A stretch of DNA of 64,000 bases. It comes from Eudorina sp. 2006-703-Eu-15 (taxonomy: Eukaryota > Chlorophyta > Chlorophyceae > Chlamydomonadales > Volvocaceae). How positions within the stretch are numbered: position 1 is the stretch's first letter; every line of letters begins with the position of its first letter. Position numbers and translations under genes: made by a program. Shown here in pieces: positions 37,301-49,100 of the stretch. The stretch is taken from positions 777,001 to 841,000 of the forward strand of contig BDSI01000028.1 of NCBI GenBank assembly GCA_003117195.1, given 5' to 3'. Below the pieces are notes generated by a model. The model saw nothing but the letters and a program-made list of their open reading frames with translations, ran no database searches and had not been told where the DNA came from.

Positions 37301-40300
37301 GCAGGACGATGACGACGAGGACGGCGAAGAGGAGGATGAGAGAGCCGTACAACAGGTCGTACAGGAGGTCGCCGACGAGGAGAACGCTGCCCCTAAACTG
37401 CGCCGCCGTGCCACGCTCAAGCTCCAGTCCTCCGACGAACGGGCCGCTGCGCAGATCAGCTCACCAGTCGTCGCCAGCAATGGTATAGGTGGCGGCACAC
37501 CCCTTGTCGGCGGCTGGGCCGGCCGCAGGGTATCAACAGATGCGCAGAGCGACTATGGTCGCGATGACCCGTCCACAAAGCGGCCGTACGCGGATCGGTA
37601 CGACAAGCTGCGGACGATGACCGCAGATTCGGTCGACGTGGCCAACACGGGATGCTGGGGGTGGTTGAACTGGCGTTCACGGCTCCGCCACACACTGGGC
37701 AGGTGCGGCGTGGCGTGCCGTACACAGCAGGGACGTCGTGGCACGAGGGACGGGTGCCCCGGTGCCGTAAAGAAACAACGTACTGTGCGGCAGTATGTGT
37801 GTGTGCGGGGCACGGCGTCGCTTCAGTCTGCGTGATTACTGCGTCCCAAACGATCGTGACTCTTGCGCTGGGCCCGCCGGGAATGCGTGCCGCATCACCC
37901 TTCACCCTTCACCCCTCGTGCCCCTCCCCGCAGGCGGAGCTCCATCCTGCCGATGCCGCACGGCAACCCGCTCATTGCCCCCAGCTCCAGCTTGTCGGGC
38001 AGCAAGCGTAGCCTCAGGTTCGATTCCCACGAGACGATCGTCATGCTGCTGCCCTTCATCGTCTGGTCGGCACTGGTGGGTGCGGCTCGAGAACAGCGCG
38101 TGCGTGGCGGCCGCCGGTCGGGCAGTCCATCCATCCAGTCGTAGCACACAGGAGGGTCCGTCATAAGTGTTAGGCAATGCACGGTGTGTGGGGCCGCCAT
38201 TTTGTTTGTGTCGATCAACCACGAGCCGAACGATCGGTCTTGGTTTGGCATGCTATTCAACGCAAATGTACGTATGGAGCTTCGTTCGAGCTTTGAGCTA
38301 GCGTTCCCGGGCTGTCCCCGCTTGGGGTTCACACTTCACAGGCCTGCTGATGACTGACGTGCATGTCGCCTCGCTGCTTCTCCGGAATGCAGGTCATCAC
38401 CATTTACGCCGTCGCGGTCGTCTGGATGAAGGTGAGCGGCGGGGTTTGTCGGTCATGGCGACAAAAGCTGATATGTGTCACCCGCCTGCTGCCTGCGCCA
38501 AGGGCAATCAAGATTGATTACCCTTGCCTGCGCCTCGCGTGCCGATCTACCGCCGTCTCCGACCCACTACAGCTGCAACTTATGCTAAACTTGTAACGTC
38601 TGCTTGCAGCCGCACGTTTCTCTTGTTGAACCCCTTCCCTTCAATATCATTACAAGTGCGACACTTGAGGCCTCATCCCTGTTCCTGTCGCGCTGCTCCC
38701 CAGGGCGTGGACCAAGTCGTTGCCGTACACTCGGTGGTCAACTTCATGGCGGCACGGACGAGCAGGACGGTGGGTCGCGACGGGGCGGGACTTGGGGGTC
38801 AGGACGTGCACCAGGTGGTGACGGGTGGCTGGGTGTGCGAGGTCATGTCGTCAGGCCGCGGCTGCGACAGTGCAGACGGCAGATAAGGGGTGCCAGTGCT
38901 GCCATCAGGATGTTCTGTCGCAACGCTGCGCTCTCCCGCGCTTGAACTAGCGTGTCACGAAGGTGAATATATATCCTCCGCCGACCATCAACCTCATGTG
39001 CCATCCTTCCGCTGCCCGTCATCTCACCGAACTGAACGAAGTGCCTTGCCGCACGGCCTGTGCCCCCGGCGCTGTGCTGCCCACGATTTCCTGCCGCGCA
39101 GGTGTTTTTCTGCCAAGTGAGTCTTGGCCGCGGGCATAGGTTGACGAGCGGACGGCGCGGTCCTGCTGGCGGGCGCGGGTCACGAGATCCCTGGAGGGTT
39201 GACCAGCCCGCGCGCAGGGAATCGGCTTGGTTGTCCTGATCAGGCCATGTCACCACCATCAAGGAAAGCCAGACAGGGCCCCCACCCTCGACCTTGAACG
39301 CACGCCCCAAACGTTCTCTTTGAGGATGCAGCGCCCGGCGGGTACCAATCGCTGGCGGAACGCCGCCTGTCAGTGCATTTCTTTTTTGGAGGTGCTCGCC
39401 ACGTGCGCGCACGCAACTGGCCGTCGCTCGATGCTAGTACCGCAACCTCATTTCTCCCCACCGTGGTTGACGTTGGCCCCAGGAGCTTGCAAACGTGGAC
39501 GACCCTGCCCAGCTGCCGGCGAAGCGTGCTGCCCTGCTCAAGGTTGTCAAGCTCATTCGCGACGCGTGGTACACGCTACAGCTGGGCGACCAAGCATACA
39601 CTGCTGTTGGTGAGTCGAGTCCCCACGCCGCGACTCCCACGCTGGGTCGATTTCTTGATGGTGGGATTTGCGGGGTTGAGTCGGAGTTAGGGCTGTTGAG
39701 CCGCAACCTGCAAGGTCGCAAGGCCGCCGCCGCTCGCTGGGTGGTCTTTGGGCTGCACACTGGACCGCGTCTCGCTGGCACCTCAATGGAGGACTACGGC
39801 GGGGGCCAAGGCCCGCGAAATCCCTTCAACCGTGGGCTGTGTATGCGGCGAGTGTGCGCGTGAACAGCTTCCTCTCCGGGACGAACCCCATCCATCGCCG
39901 GGACCCCGTCCATCCTACAGGCAACGCGACGGAGAGGTTCCCACTGGTACGGAGCGGGTTGTCCCATGCGTCAATGGAGATCGCGAACCTCTTTTATGGT
40001 GCCGGCAGCTGCCACCGTGTCAAGGTACGGTTAAGCTAACCTACCGTATACTGCGCTTCCAAGACGATTTGTGGAGAAGGCGCTGGAGATCACTGACGAT
40101 ACCCATCTTTAGCTGCCTATATATCCGGCGCGCTGCCGCATTTGCGATGGCACGGCCGATTCGACCTTGCACGCCTCTTGTGTCTTGACATAAGGTTTGT
40201 GTAGCTTGCTTGCGCCTTCCTCGTCAGCCGCATCCTCGGCCATCTCACTCGCCTTCCTGGATGTCATAAACCCGACTGTGTCGTACGCACGCCGGGATGC

Positions 40301-42183
40301 CTGTGCCCGCTCGCTGTGCTGCTGGTTCACGCGCGGATTTGCTTCCCTGGCTTGCTTGTTTTGTTTTCCTCCCGCAGGAGAATCTGCCCTGCCCAGGCAC
40401 CGACTACCGGTACTACCAGGTGACACGTACGGGACTGGACAGCATGATGCAGCAGCTCATGATCAGCCTGTCGTCGATGGCAACCAACAGCAGTATGGTT
40501 CCGGAGGGACTCGAGGACGGTGCGTGAGGTCGAGGGAGTGGGGCGTGCGGCAACATTGCCGTGTAGGTGTATTTTGCAACGAAACCCTCCCGACCCAAGC
40601 CAACTACCAGTGCGGTATGTTCCCATGCGCGCGTGTGTGACACATCTCAGACGCTGGCCAAGGCCGGGTGTCATGCCAGCTGCAAAAGGAAGACTGCCGA
40701 AGCACCATCCTCCCTGGCGGGGAAATGATGGGGGCGTGAGGTCCCTAAACCCAACATCCACCTTGGGCGGCCTTCAGAGGAGTTCCATCGGGCACAACCT
40801 GGCAGGGCTCTGGACACCGATCGGCAGCATCGCACCGACCAGCTCACTCACTCACTCATCCCTCGTTTGTTTCTCGTTTTTTCCGCAGAGCACTTCGACT
40901 ACGTGTACAACGTCGGTTACAAGGTGAGCGATTGCCGTACAATCGTGCAAGCAATGTGCATCGTCGCGCTGCGCTACTTTTTGCATACCCTGGGTGGATG
41001 GCTGGATGGGCGACTCTGTGTTGTGACGACAAGCGCCGCACAGCGGCCCCGCCCTCGCCTCCTGCCTAGCTCCCAGCCAGCTTCGTTCAGCGTCCGTTCT
41101 CTTACTTACTGGCCTACGACCGTTTCGCCAACCCTTCCCTTTGCACATCTTCAGGATCTCCTGGACGGCACCGTCAAGGTCGCTGAGGCGCATTACCACA
41201 CCCTCTCAGGCCTGTTCAACAGTGAGTAAGGCGTCACTGTTGCGCTGACAGGCCGTCCATCATATTTGCAACGAAACCGCTGTTGTTTTGTCTTGGCTGC
41301 ACCTAAACTCTCGGGCAAAGCGGTACTTGTGTCCTTGTGTCGGCACCCACCTGATGTATGCGCCTCACGCGGCCGCTGAGCACGCTGCGTATCTATGCTG
41401 CTCTCACGCACGTGCAGGCATCCTCATCCTGCACATCATCCTATTTCTGTTGTTCTGGGTCATCTTCGCCGGCTTCATGTTCTTCATGCTCAACCCTCTT
41501 CTGGCGCGTGTGGCCCAAGAGGTGCGACGTGGGGGGGGATGGGCGGCGTGAGGCTGTGTAAGGCAAGTGTGAGGGCAAGTGTGGCGGTGTAAAGCGGGTG
41601 TGGCCGCGCGTCGGGTAGGATGGGCGGGTATGGTGCGTGCCTACTCACGGATGACTTTGCGGGCAGCTTGCAAATCATCGCTCCCCGTCTGGAGCCCTTC
41701 ACGCCTCCTGCAGCTCCCCCTCCATTATACCCCCGTACACAAGGTACGCAATGCGCCTGCACTTTCCATTCATCCTCAAACAGCGGCGGCGCATCGCGGA
41801 GCTGATGAGTCAGCTGCCCCTGGAGCTGGACGTGGAGAAGCTGGTGGCCAAGGCGCTGGGGACGGGGGGCAACGGCCAAAACGGCGCCAGTGGTGACGGA
41901 GATCGGTCCGTAGGTGCGTCCATGACAGATACGGTAGGAGGACGGCACTAATGACGACAGCCGGAGTGAGCATGTTTCTTCGTCCACATATGCGGAGCGC
42001 TTGATGTGCAGCACCAATGACTGGGCAGCATCCTCTGGGAAGCGGCCTGGTGTCGTGTCGCGCGGCAGCACTTCCTGATGTTTTCCGCCGCTTGCTTGTG
42101 TATATGCAGCGGCCGGCGGAGGCGGCTATGCTGCGGGAACTGAGCCTGACGCGACGAGCAAGTGGAAGGCGATCATCCGGTAG
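15619..42183 (+). CDS. TmcB-like giant membrane/PAS protein, copy B (nearly complete)
   Basis: Fifty-nine exons with consensus GT..AG borders give one continuous frame of about 2,484 residues ending at TAG 42181-42183. Order: N-terminal membrane bundle (residues 1-361), conserved helical block (about 362-624), PAS-like region (625-1263), Pro/Ala-rich linker (1264-1710), and a C-terminal membrane region (1711-2484) ending TSKWKAIIR. The overall plan and signature strings (LDRRSSLE, LDPDAVNKAHQIIK, KQRMVVRLHREALQAMCNFW, YGNNPKLVHLYGRFL) identify the tiny macrocysts B/C-like family of amoebae and volvocine algae. The biochemical function is not established; multi-pass membrane domains plus PAS sensors suggest an environmental or redox sensor, which is inference. 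The first visible exon begins with a 1-base codon remainder after TAG (15616-15618), so a short 5' exon with the start codon lies upstream. I saw no TGTAA signal in the first kilobase after the stop. Exon coordinates are given in the block entries below. Confidence 0.88.
16968..17131 (+). other. Gene-conversion-like tract (identical to 56183-56346)
   Basis: These 164 bases of copy B, spanning exon sequence and the first bases of the intron, are identical to copy C at every site including third codon positions. Flanking sequence diverges at once: a G/A difference at 16967/56182 and a G/C difference just after the tract. Confidence 0.8.
19866..23373 (+). other. Copy B exons 11-20: conserved helical (TPR-type) block
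   Basis: Exons 19866-19940, 20204-20276, 20474-20578, 20850-20918, 21570-21622, 21978-22055, 22252-22330, 22687-22794, 23019-23094, 23300-23373. Conserved strings include EPRDVEIASR, KAHQIIK, FPNSAFMVLLHADFMIDVLG, NPGLMCRFIMFVRQQQAT, MDLLGYVEYQRKQRMVVRLH, SFTHLSKSLGKIETSVSQ and AEYFAEAERLEELQD. The repeated A-x-x-I/L, F/Y-P and helical pattern fits the TPR-like repeats described for TmcB/TmcC. The soluble block follows the last N-terminal membrane segment, so I place it in the cytoplasm. The same exons are present in C to the right edge. Confidence 0.85.
23670..28962 (+). other. Copy B exons 21-29: PAS-like sensory domains
   Basis: Exons 23670-23925, 24876-25005, 25207-25371, 25777-25922, 26209-26564, 26888-27060, 27356-27476, 27684-27799, 28158-28302, and the related exon 28654-28962. 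PAS-type cores: YLFGYKRGVLEGKPLSTLL; ITACDPAFVANFGWKASEVN followed by GTSIKNMV; LLAVNRKGAILHASSDLAAR with a distal FDFMSPAW; FPDGLIAAVEGGNSSQLFGM followed by FVGRALWELVEE; and VGVLELDQYGRVRAVLEEKT. This gives about four to five PAS folds. No cysteine of the LOV motif (NCRFLQ) is seen, so flavin photochemistry is not supported, and the ligand is unknown. The join GG/A across 25005-25207 recreates the FGW of the PAS core, which fixes that intron. Confidence 0.75.
29211..31816 (+). other. Copy B exons 31-35: proline/alanine-rich linker
   Basis: Exons 29211-30111, 30496-30602, 30982-31030, 31272-31309, 31570-31816. The 901-base exon starts with the end of a PAS-like sheet (VHVFRATHMDARPLSLDVQV) and then becomes Pro, Ala, Gly and Ser rich, including runs of consecutive prolines encoded by CCGCCGCCG repeats. 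The last exon is rich in D, E and G. The composition predicts a disordered spacer between the sensory part and the distal membrane region. The frame closes across all five exons, although the three short ones rest mainly on border consensus and phase. Confidence 0.65.
31855..31891 (+). repeat. G-run cluster, potential G-quadruplex
   Basis: Six runs of four or five G separated by C, CAA, C, CAA and A lie within 37 bases, on the coding strand of a copy B intron just after the donor at 31817. The following 100 bases contain imperfect GGAGTAGGTACG-type repeats. Confidence 0.75.
32278..36934 (+). other. Copy B exons 36-46: distal membrane segment and first luminal domain
   Basis: Exons 32278-32354, 32670-32828, 33348-33434, 33708-33749, 34076-34153, 34497-34553, 34706-34852, 35072-35116, 35638-35702, 36636-36711, 36887-36934. 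The second exon carries a clear membrane helix (ALIVVAVLGIVHIICFVLTV), and a second hydrophobic stretch (LQIVFLLVEGAAISFMAAW) comes from 35638-35702. Between them VRSLDIISR, DFTTRFYSMAKEMEQMHDTW and FLLKSGPDLFVDSRK form a soluble region, probably outside the cytoplasm. The pattern of a helix, a soluble module and a return helix resembles a sensor domain, but I do not recognise the fold. Confidence 0.7.
35281..35385 (+). repeat. ATT/TTG microsatellite
   Basis: Imperfect ATT, ATC and TTG triplet array in a copy B intron. Confidence 0.85.
37305..42183 (+). other. Copy B exons 47-59: C-terminal membrane region and tail
   Basis: Exons 37305-37702, 37934-38075, 38393-38431, 38704-38769, 39102-39116, 39483-39609, 39921-40024, 40378-40519, 40889-40923, 41155-41221, 41418-41521, 41784-41913, 42110-42183. 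The 398-base exon opens with an acidic run (DDDDEDGEEEDE). It uses a phase-2 donor at 37703, which restores the frame into RRSSILPMPHG. A membrane helix spans exons 37934-38431 (LLPFIVWSAL plus VITIYAVAVVW), and the last helix is LHIILFLLFWVIFAGFMFFM. A 15-base micro-exon (39102-39116) encodes VFFCQ. The end, KWKAIIR-stop, is typical of the family. Confidence 0.8.
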
Positions 42184-45100
42184 GGTTGCCGTAGCAGCGC
42201 GTCGCCTGTGCTGTGGTGCCCGTGCTGATGGTCCAATCCATGATGTCTGCTCGGCGTGCTCTGCGCTGGATAAACACCGCGATGACTCTGCCTATGGATA
42301 TTCCCTTGAAATAAATGGGCGACCCGTGCTGACCGGGCGGGAATGTTTAACAAAGAAACCCGCCCGACGCAAGCCAGTCACGAGCATATTTACACCGCAT
42401 GTACATGAGTGACCGGCAGTGTGCGCCCGGTCGATCGGCGACCCCTGACTTTCAACACGTACCGGCGCTGACGTCGTCCGTACAAATCAGTGCATTTTGC
42501 ATAATGTACAGATGGATAGCATTGGTACATGTGTGCAGCTCTGCGGTATTGCAGGCCCACGCGCGCGCGCAATGTCACATGCGTGCAACCTCCCTTGATG
42601 AAGTCAATTTACGATCCTTCGACACAATTCCCCCCTGACACGATCCCCGTCCTTCTCTGCGTGCCTGTCCCTGTGCCCCAGGGCGTCGAGCTCCCTGACA
42701 GCAGCAGCAGGGCGGGCTCCCAGCGTAGACGGGCGTCGTCGATAGATAGGTAGATAGATGAAAGCCCCCATGCCAGCATCCAACAACCTGGTATGGATTA
42801 AAATTTCCTGTTGTTAAACTAGCTGAACCTATTGTAGATCGCGAAACTCTAATCAACCAATGAATTTTCCCGCCATCCATTCTGGATAAGCTCCTGGCTT
42901 GAGACCGCCACCGCGGTGGCCCCTAGGCAGGGCGCTGTTCCTCGCTCGGTTTCCGGGAAATGTCAGTTGTTCATCACGGGGCCGTCGCCGGTACTTGCAC
43001 TGCGCACGGCATCGGCCGTATTCCGGTTTTAGTATACTCTTGTGTACTTATGAATTGAAGCTGCTACAACTGAAAGTAAGGGAGGGTTTCTCGATGGCAT
43101 GTTTACTGCGTGATGATAAAGGTAAGACATAAGCTAACAAGTGCACGCGACGTAGCGTGAGACGGTCTTACTTGCTTCCAACCATCCACGTTCGCAAGGA
43201 GTTTTCGTGGACCTTTGGTTGCACGCATCGGATGCTTTCGGTCGGCGCCGCGTCACCACGTCGCGTCGTTTTGTTTTTGCCGTGCGCTTTCAATAATTTG
43301 CTGTGCAGCAGGGGATGGGCATTGTAGGGGCATGTGTGCATGTGGGAGTATGAAGAGTTCGCAGCTAATGACGCGGGGGAGCCTCAATAGTTGCACCGGC
43401 GCCGGCAGGTAAGGGTCACTGCACATGGTCGCACAGTCCGTTCGCTTTCACGCGGCGGTTCTGCCGTACCGTGCGTCTGTTTACATTGATCCCGACGAGC
43501 ATGAATTTACAGAGCTGTGAGAGACAAACCGCCGAAATAACGCGGGTCAAACTTTTGACATTGCGAGTGGTCAATCACGAGCGCGTGATGGTGTGCTTGC
43601 GCTTGCGTGTTTTATCGCCGGAGCATCCCCCGCGCTGTCCATGGTTTATCATTCGCCTGCTTCCTGCAGTCGCATGATTGATTGTTAGCATGTTCAGGGG
43701 GGTTTCGGCGGCTGGAGCGATCTGCTGCGTGCTGCTGAAAACCATGTATACCTAGCAATACCTATCCGCGTTCGTGCTGTTGTGTTTTTATGCATGCATG
43801 CATGCATGCATATGTCGAAATGCTTGCTTGGCTCCGTTCTTTTGTACTTCGAGTGCGCTTACTTGACTATTTTCGATCGATCGGTAGTTTGCGTCCGCTG
43901 CCGCGGGCCCGACTGGACAACACGGCGAGCATTCGTTGGAAGTCCCGAACGGGCAGCACCGTCAGTTCCACAACCTGAATTGTGAGGATTCTCGTGCACT
44001 GATCCCATGATGATGTACGTTACGCTGAATCTGCACGGCATGCATGCGAACGGCGGCACCAGCCCGCCTCGTACTCACTTGCAGCCGGTCACTTGCTTCA
44101 CCCAGCCACGCGGCGTCAGCCACGATTAGGTCAAATGATTTTGCTGTGATAACACCGAGAGACTAACACGGCGGTGAGGTGCGCTCGCTCTGCTGCTGCA
44201 CGGCGGCGGCACTGGGTTGCGCTGCATCTGCGGCAGCAGCTGAAGTTGGAGGCTTGGCCCTGGAGTTCCGAGGTTGTTTATTTCCCGGAGGATAGCTTTT
44301 TGTATGTGTCGATGCAAGTGCTCTTGACCCCCTGATTTGCGTTGTAATGCGATCCGTGTGCTCCTGCGCCCATCCCGCCGTCGCTGGGCCGTGTGGGCCG
44401 TGCGTGCGCTGTGGAGCGATCACTTGTTCGAATTGATCGATCGTGGCCTTGAATGCAGTCCTCCTGTGTCTGGTCGGTGGTTGAGTCTGCATCGCTCGCT
44501 GATTTAGGCATGGTGCGCCTAAATCAGATGACATTCATCTGCTGACATATTGTAGTCCAGTGCCAACTTCTTACCTACGTATCCTACCCCGGTGAATCCA
44601 GAATTGGAGAGTATCCTGACGTGAAGGCGCGGCACATGAGCTGTCGGCCAGCCGTTCAAGGCGCGGATAGAAACTTGTCGTTTGGATGGCGTATACTGCC
44701 CGATTGCGTTTGCTTCCTGACTTCATACCATCAAGCGGGTTGCGGTTGCGTGTTGGTGCGGCCCGGGTCGGTTGCTGCTTCCGTTGTGTAACTCGGCCGG
44801 CCGGCTTCAATTCATGGAGGGGCGGCTTCATCATTCGTTTGCGCGTTCCTTGGATGGTTTGTGTCGCTGAGGTGGGTCGGTGACCCCTGATCACCACGCG
44901 AAGGAGTAGACGGCCCCGCCCTCTCTGGCCCTGACTCGTTTGCCTGGGCCCTCGATCCATCCTTACCTCTTCCATATGTATGGCTGCTGCAAGCATTGCT
45001 ACTACTTAGTACCGGAGCGGTACCGGCTTGGAGTCACGCGCGATTAGGCTCGGCCCCTTGGGCTGGGTGGTTACGCGTGGACGACGGCCAGGTGTGATGA

Positions 45101-46151
45101 CTCCATTATTTGACATGGGGACAAGGAACCCCGACTCGTGGACTCGTGTAACGTCGTTTGCTTGCCTTTGAATGCGTGGCCAAGCACAAGCAACACCAAG
45201 CTGTCGTGGCAACGTCCTTTTCACATGGGGAACTAGTGTCAATCACACAAAGCCGCGCTGCTAGGAACACGGAAGAAGCTTATGCTGCTGTCCATCGTAG
45301 GTGCGTCCTCGTCCTTCTCCGACTCTGCACACACGACCCGACCCGAAAACCCGCGAGACGTGGAGGTGCAGTGTGTCAGTGCAACAGTACGGCAGGCGGG
45401 CGTTCCACGGCCGGGAGCGAAGTTGCGCCGTTGACGGACTGACCTTCAAAAACAGAAAAGTTGTACGTGCGTTCATGCTCGTTATAATGTGATGCTGCCT
45501 TGATGGCGAGCCGGGAGACCAGGCTGCGGGCAGCTAGTCGGGCACGGCGGGCTTCTAATGTTATCAAGTCTCCAGATCATTTGATGACGTCATACGGGGA
45601 TGACCATAAGTATTGGCCGTTTAACTCATGCCCAAACGCAGTGGCTATATCGTTCGCTACGATGTCATTCAGCTGCCTACAGGACAGGAAACAACAGGAA
45701 AGGACCCTCGGGACCTTTCGTACAAATTGCAGCAATCGCCGAGATGCCATCGTCAGCACAGCGCACGTGTCCCATGCGGGTCGTTCAAGCTTACTTTATT
45801 GACCTGGCCAAGGTTGCGCGTCTTGGGCTTAAGGCAGAGATTTGCAGCCCAGCACTTTCCTTGCACCTGGCTTCTCCATAAGTATCAAGGGATACACCGT
45901 CCTACAAGTTTGAATCTTGATGTTGATGAATGTGCAAACGTCAACTATTGCACGCTAACCGGCGCATTAGTAAACCTGGCATCTACACCACGGCAGGCTC
46001 AGAATAGGAACGTCTCCTTATTCGTTTACTTGCGTATCCTACAAATTATTATGATAAGAAGACCCTGTTGCGACTTCCCATGAGTTTTCATTTGGCATAT
46101 GCAGATACCTACCACGCAAAAAATGTGCTCTGTTAACGTAAGATATCAATA
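42184..46151. other. Intergenic stretch between copy B and LAS1
   Basis: Nearly 4 kb without a supportable gene. It includes a TAGA-type microsatellite (about 42737-42755) and a TGCA tetranucleotide run (about 43791-43810). Open frames at 44163-44534 and 44571-44996 (minus) and 45628-46083 (plus) have no recognisable domain, uneven composition and no splice partners, so I do not call them genes. The promoter of LAS1 should lie at the right end; I see no convincing core element. Confidence 0.6.
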
Positions 46152-49100
46152 ATGACGGGACGTCCAGTGCCTTGGGCGAGTTGGGGCGAGTGGCTTGCTC
46201 TGCGTGACGATTTGTGGAGCACCGATCCACAGCGCCAGGAGGGCGGACTTCAGCAGGCAAGGGTGATTTGTCATATTTAAAGCATTTCGAATTCGCCGCC
46301 GGCGGCTTGGAAGTTCATGCAGCCCATCAGCCAAGCCAGCCAAAGCATTTCGAGTGATTCGCAAGGGGATGTCGTTTGAATTGTGTTGAGCAGTTCGTCC
46401 TTTGCAAATCCACGCGGTTTCACCCCTCGAACCACGGGCGACTGAAAACGACACGCTTTACGGAGCACGCGGTACCACAGCACTCAGTCGGGGGCGAAAC
46501 CAGACTCGGCGATGGACTCCCCTTTGTTGCAAATCGCCCAGGTCTGTGCTTGGCGACTGCGCGGCAAATTGCCGCTGGGGGTCGACGCCACCGCACATCT
46601 TTTGGACGCAAGGCGAGCTGACGCAGAATGGCAGCGAGCTTTAGCATGGGCGGCGGACGCGGGGCCAGCGGCGCAGCCGTCGCTGCCGATATGCGGAAGC
46701 ATGGCAGATGCGGCTGTAGCGGCTGGTGAGCTGCCACTGAGGCTACGCTACAGCTTGCCGTTGATCCGGCTGGTCAATGGCATCAGCGACAGCCAGCAGC
46801 GAGGGAGAGTAGCCTCAAGCGTTGCGGTGCTTTCTGATGCGGCAGGTAGGACGCGAAAGTGATGCACAACCCGCCCCATGCTACTGCGGCGCGGGGTCAG
46901 CGCCGTTGGGTGCGACTTACGGGTTCCTTGGCCCCTCTCGCTTGCGTCGCTTGCAAGTGTCACCCGTGCGCGCAATTCGGCATTTTAGTTTGCAAGCGTG
47001 CTTAGTCAACGTTGATGGAAAACGTTGCTTCACGGGCGTGTGATAATTGTGACATTGGCGCTGTGCGCTGACAGAAAAGATGGAGACCAAGTGCAGCGCA
47101 GCACGGCATGAGCGTCTTTTGTGGCGACACGGCACACAGTGTCCCGGCACCGCTCTGCGCTTCTGAATCTCTGTCGCCGCTGACCTCAGGTCTGCCCCGG
47201 GCACTGGTGGACGTCCGGCACGACGCCACCCATAATGAGCTACCGTCGCTGCCGCTGCTGCGGGCGGCGGCAGACAGCGCACTGGCGTGGCTGTGGGACA
47301 ACTATTGGTAAGCGCGTGGGGCAGCTTGGCAGAACTGGCAGGAGCACATCGAACGAAGCCGGGGGGACTGACTCCTTTGGCCGCGCAGTCCTTGGGCTGC
47401 CGAGTGCTATGAGACAGCACAGGGTGCGATGCGCGCTTTACCGAGCAGTTGGCATGGGGCTGCACCACTGCGTGAGGAGTGTGGGCCGCCACCAGAGCTT
47501 CCGCAGTAGGCGGTCCTGCTGGGGCTTTCCAGAATCCCCCGCACGCCCAGCGGCGTGCGCGCCCACAGTTTTCAACTCCCTAGTGCCGGTAGGATCCGAG
47601 CACGGCTGTGACAGCTGTGACTACCCTCTATAGGTCTCTGTCCTATTGCGCAGCACCACGGCTCGGAATTGTGGGTCGCTACCTGCAACCCTAGAGCTTT
47701 TATCCTTCATCGCGGCTCCGCAGGGATGGCCAGCGCAGTGCCCTGAGCGCCTCCGCGGAGCGCATCAGCTCGTTGCTGGCATGCTTGGCTAACAGCTGGC
47801 GGGCGGCAACGGCGGCCGGGCTGAGCGGCAGCGCGGGCGCGCTGGCGGCCGCGGCAGAGGAAGATGGGGATGACGGCGAACCGGATGGTGATGCCGCAGG
47901 TCGTGAGAGGCAGCGGCGCGGGCAGTACGCAAAGACTTTCTGTCACGCGTGAGGTGGCCGGCACCTTAGCGTCTTGGTTTGCACGGCTGCTAAGAATCTG
48001 GACGACTGCCATATCCCTGCTTTACGGGCAATGTGGCGCCCCACCGATTTGTCCGCGCCGACAACCTGTTGCCCGAAACGCGAGGGACTGGCGCCATTCC
48101 GCAATACCACGGCCACTGCCGCCCTGATTGCCCATCCCCGGACCGACCCCTGGGTCCGCGTCGTTCGATATCCTGCGCTGTCTCGCCCTGCCAGGCGGTT
48201 ACAGCGGCTCCGAGGGGCAGCGCGCGCGCCGTCAGGCCATGTCGGAGCTCCGCTCCATGGTGCCGAACGCCTTCACGCACGAGTTGCTACAGCCCATTCT
48301 GGACTGCCCCGCGCTTCAGCCGCCCGAGCTGGCACCCGCGCCCACTCATGCGCCGCAGCAGCCCGCTGCCCAGGCGCAGCGCGAGGCGGTTGAGGTCAAG
48401 GCGTGGCGCTCTAGTGAGTAGTGGTATGGCCAGATGGATTCGGTATCGGGGAAGTAAGGCAGGATGTAGCAGCCTATCGACGGATGTGCTTCGTGCGCTG
48501 CTTGGGGCCACCGTCCCGGTGGGCCGAGTGGCGGGTAACATATATTGGGCTCCCAACTGCTGGTCGGTCGCGTTGGAATTCCCTAGCGTCCTGCGCGCTG
48601 CGCCTGAAGATGGCGCCGACCAGAGCCACTCATTGGCCTTGTGTTGCCTTATGGTGAGCGCCGGGCGGCTGGTGCGGGAACCGCGCTTCCTTTCTGAGGC
48701 CCTCGCCCTTTGCCTTGCCCTTGTACATGTAACGTTTGCCCCTTCCCCATGTCCCTTTCCATTGTTATTTCCTGGACCTTGACCGCTCCGCAGCCATGAA
48801 GCAGCTGCTCAAGTGGTATCCGCGCCTGCGGCCGCTCCTCCTCCAGGTGAGTGGGAGGGCGGGTGAGAGAGGGCTTGCATCGGACCGGGTCGCTCAGCCG
48901 TCACAACCTTCGAGGAGATCTATCGCTGCCCCACAGCCTTCGAGGCGGAGGCATAAAACGATTCGTTCGAAAACCAAAGACGCATCGTTACGTACGTACG
49001 TGAAATTTTGGTTGCATCCCAATGTCGGCCCAAAGTGTCGGCGTCGAGGCGGGCTAAAGGAGTCCGAACGACACGACGCAAGCAAACTTGTGGAGGATGT

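Noticed and set aside
44163..44996. Two minus-strand open frames (123 and 141 codons)
   Set aside because: Low-complexity Gln/Ala/Arg-rich composition, no domain and no consistent splicing; likely chance in GC-rich DNA.
45500..46083. Overlapping plus-strand frames before LAS1
   Set aside because: Several frames are open at once, none with family motifs, and LAS1 has a convincing start at 46152.
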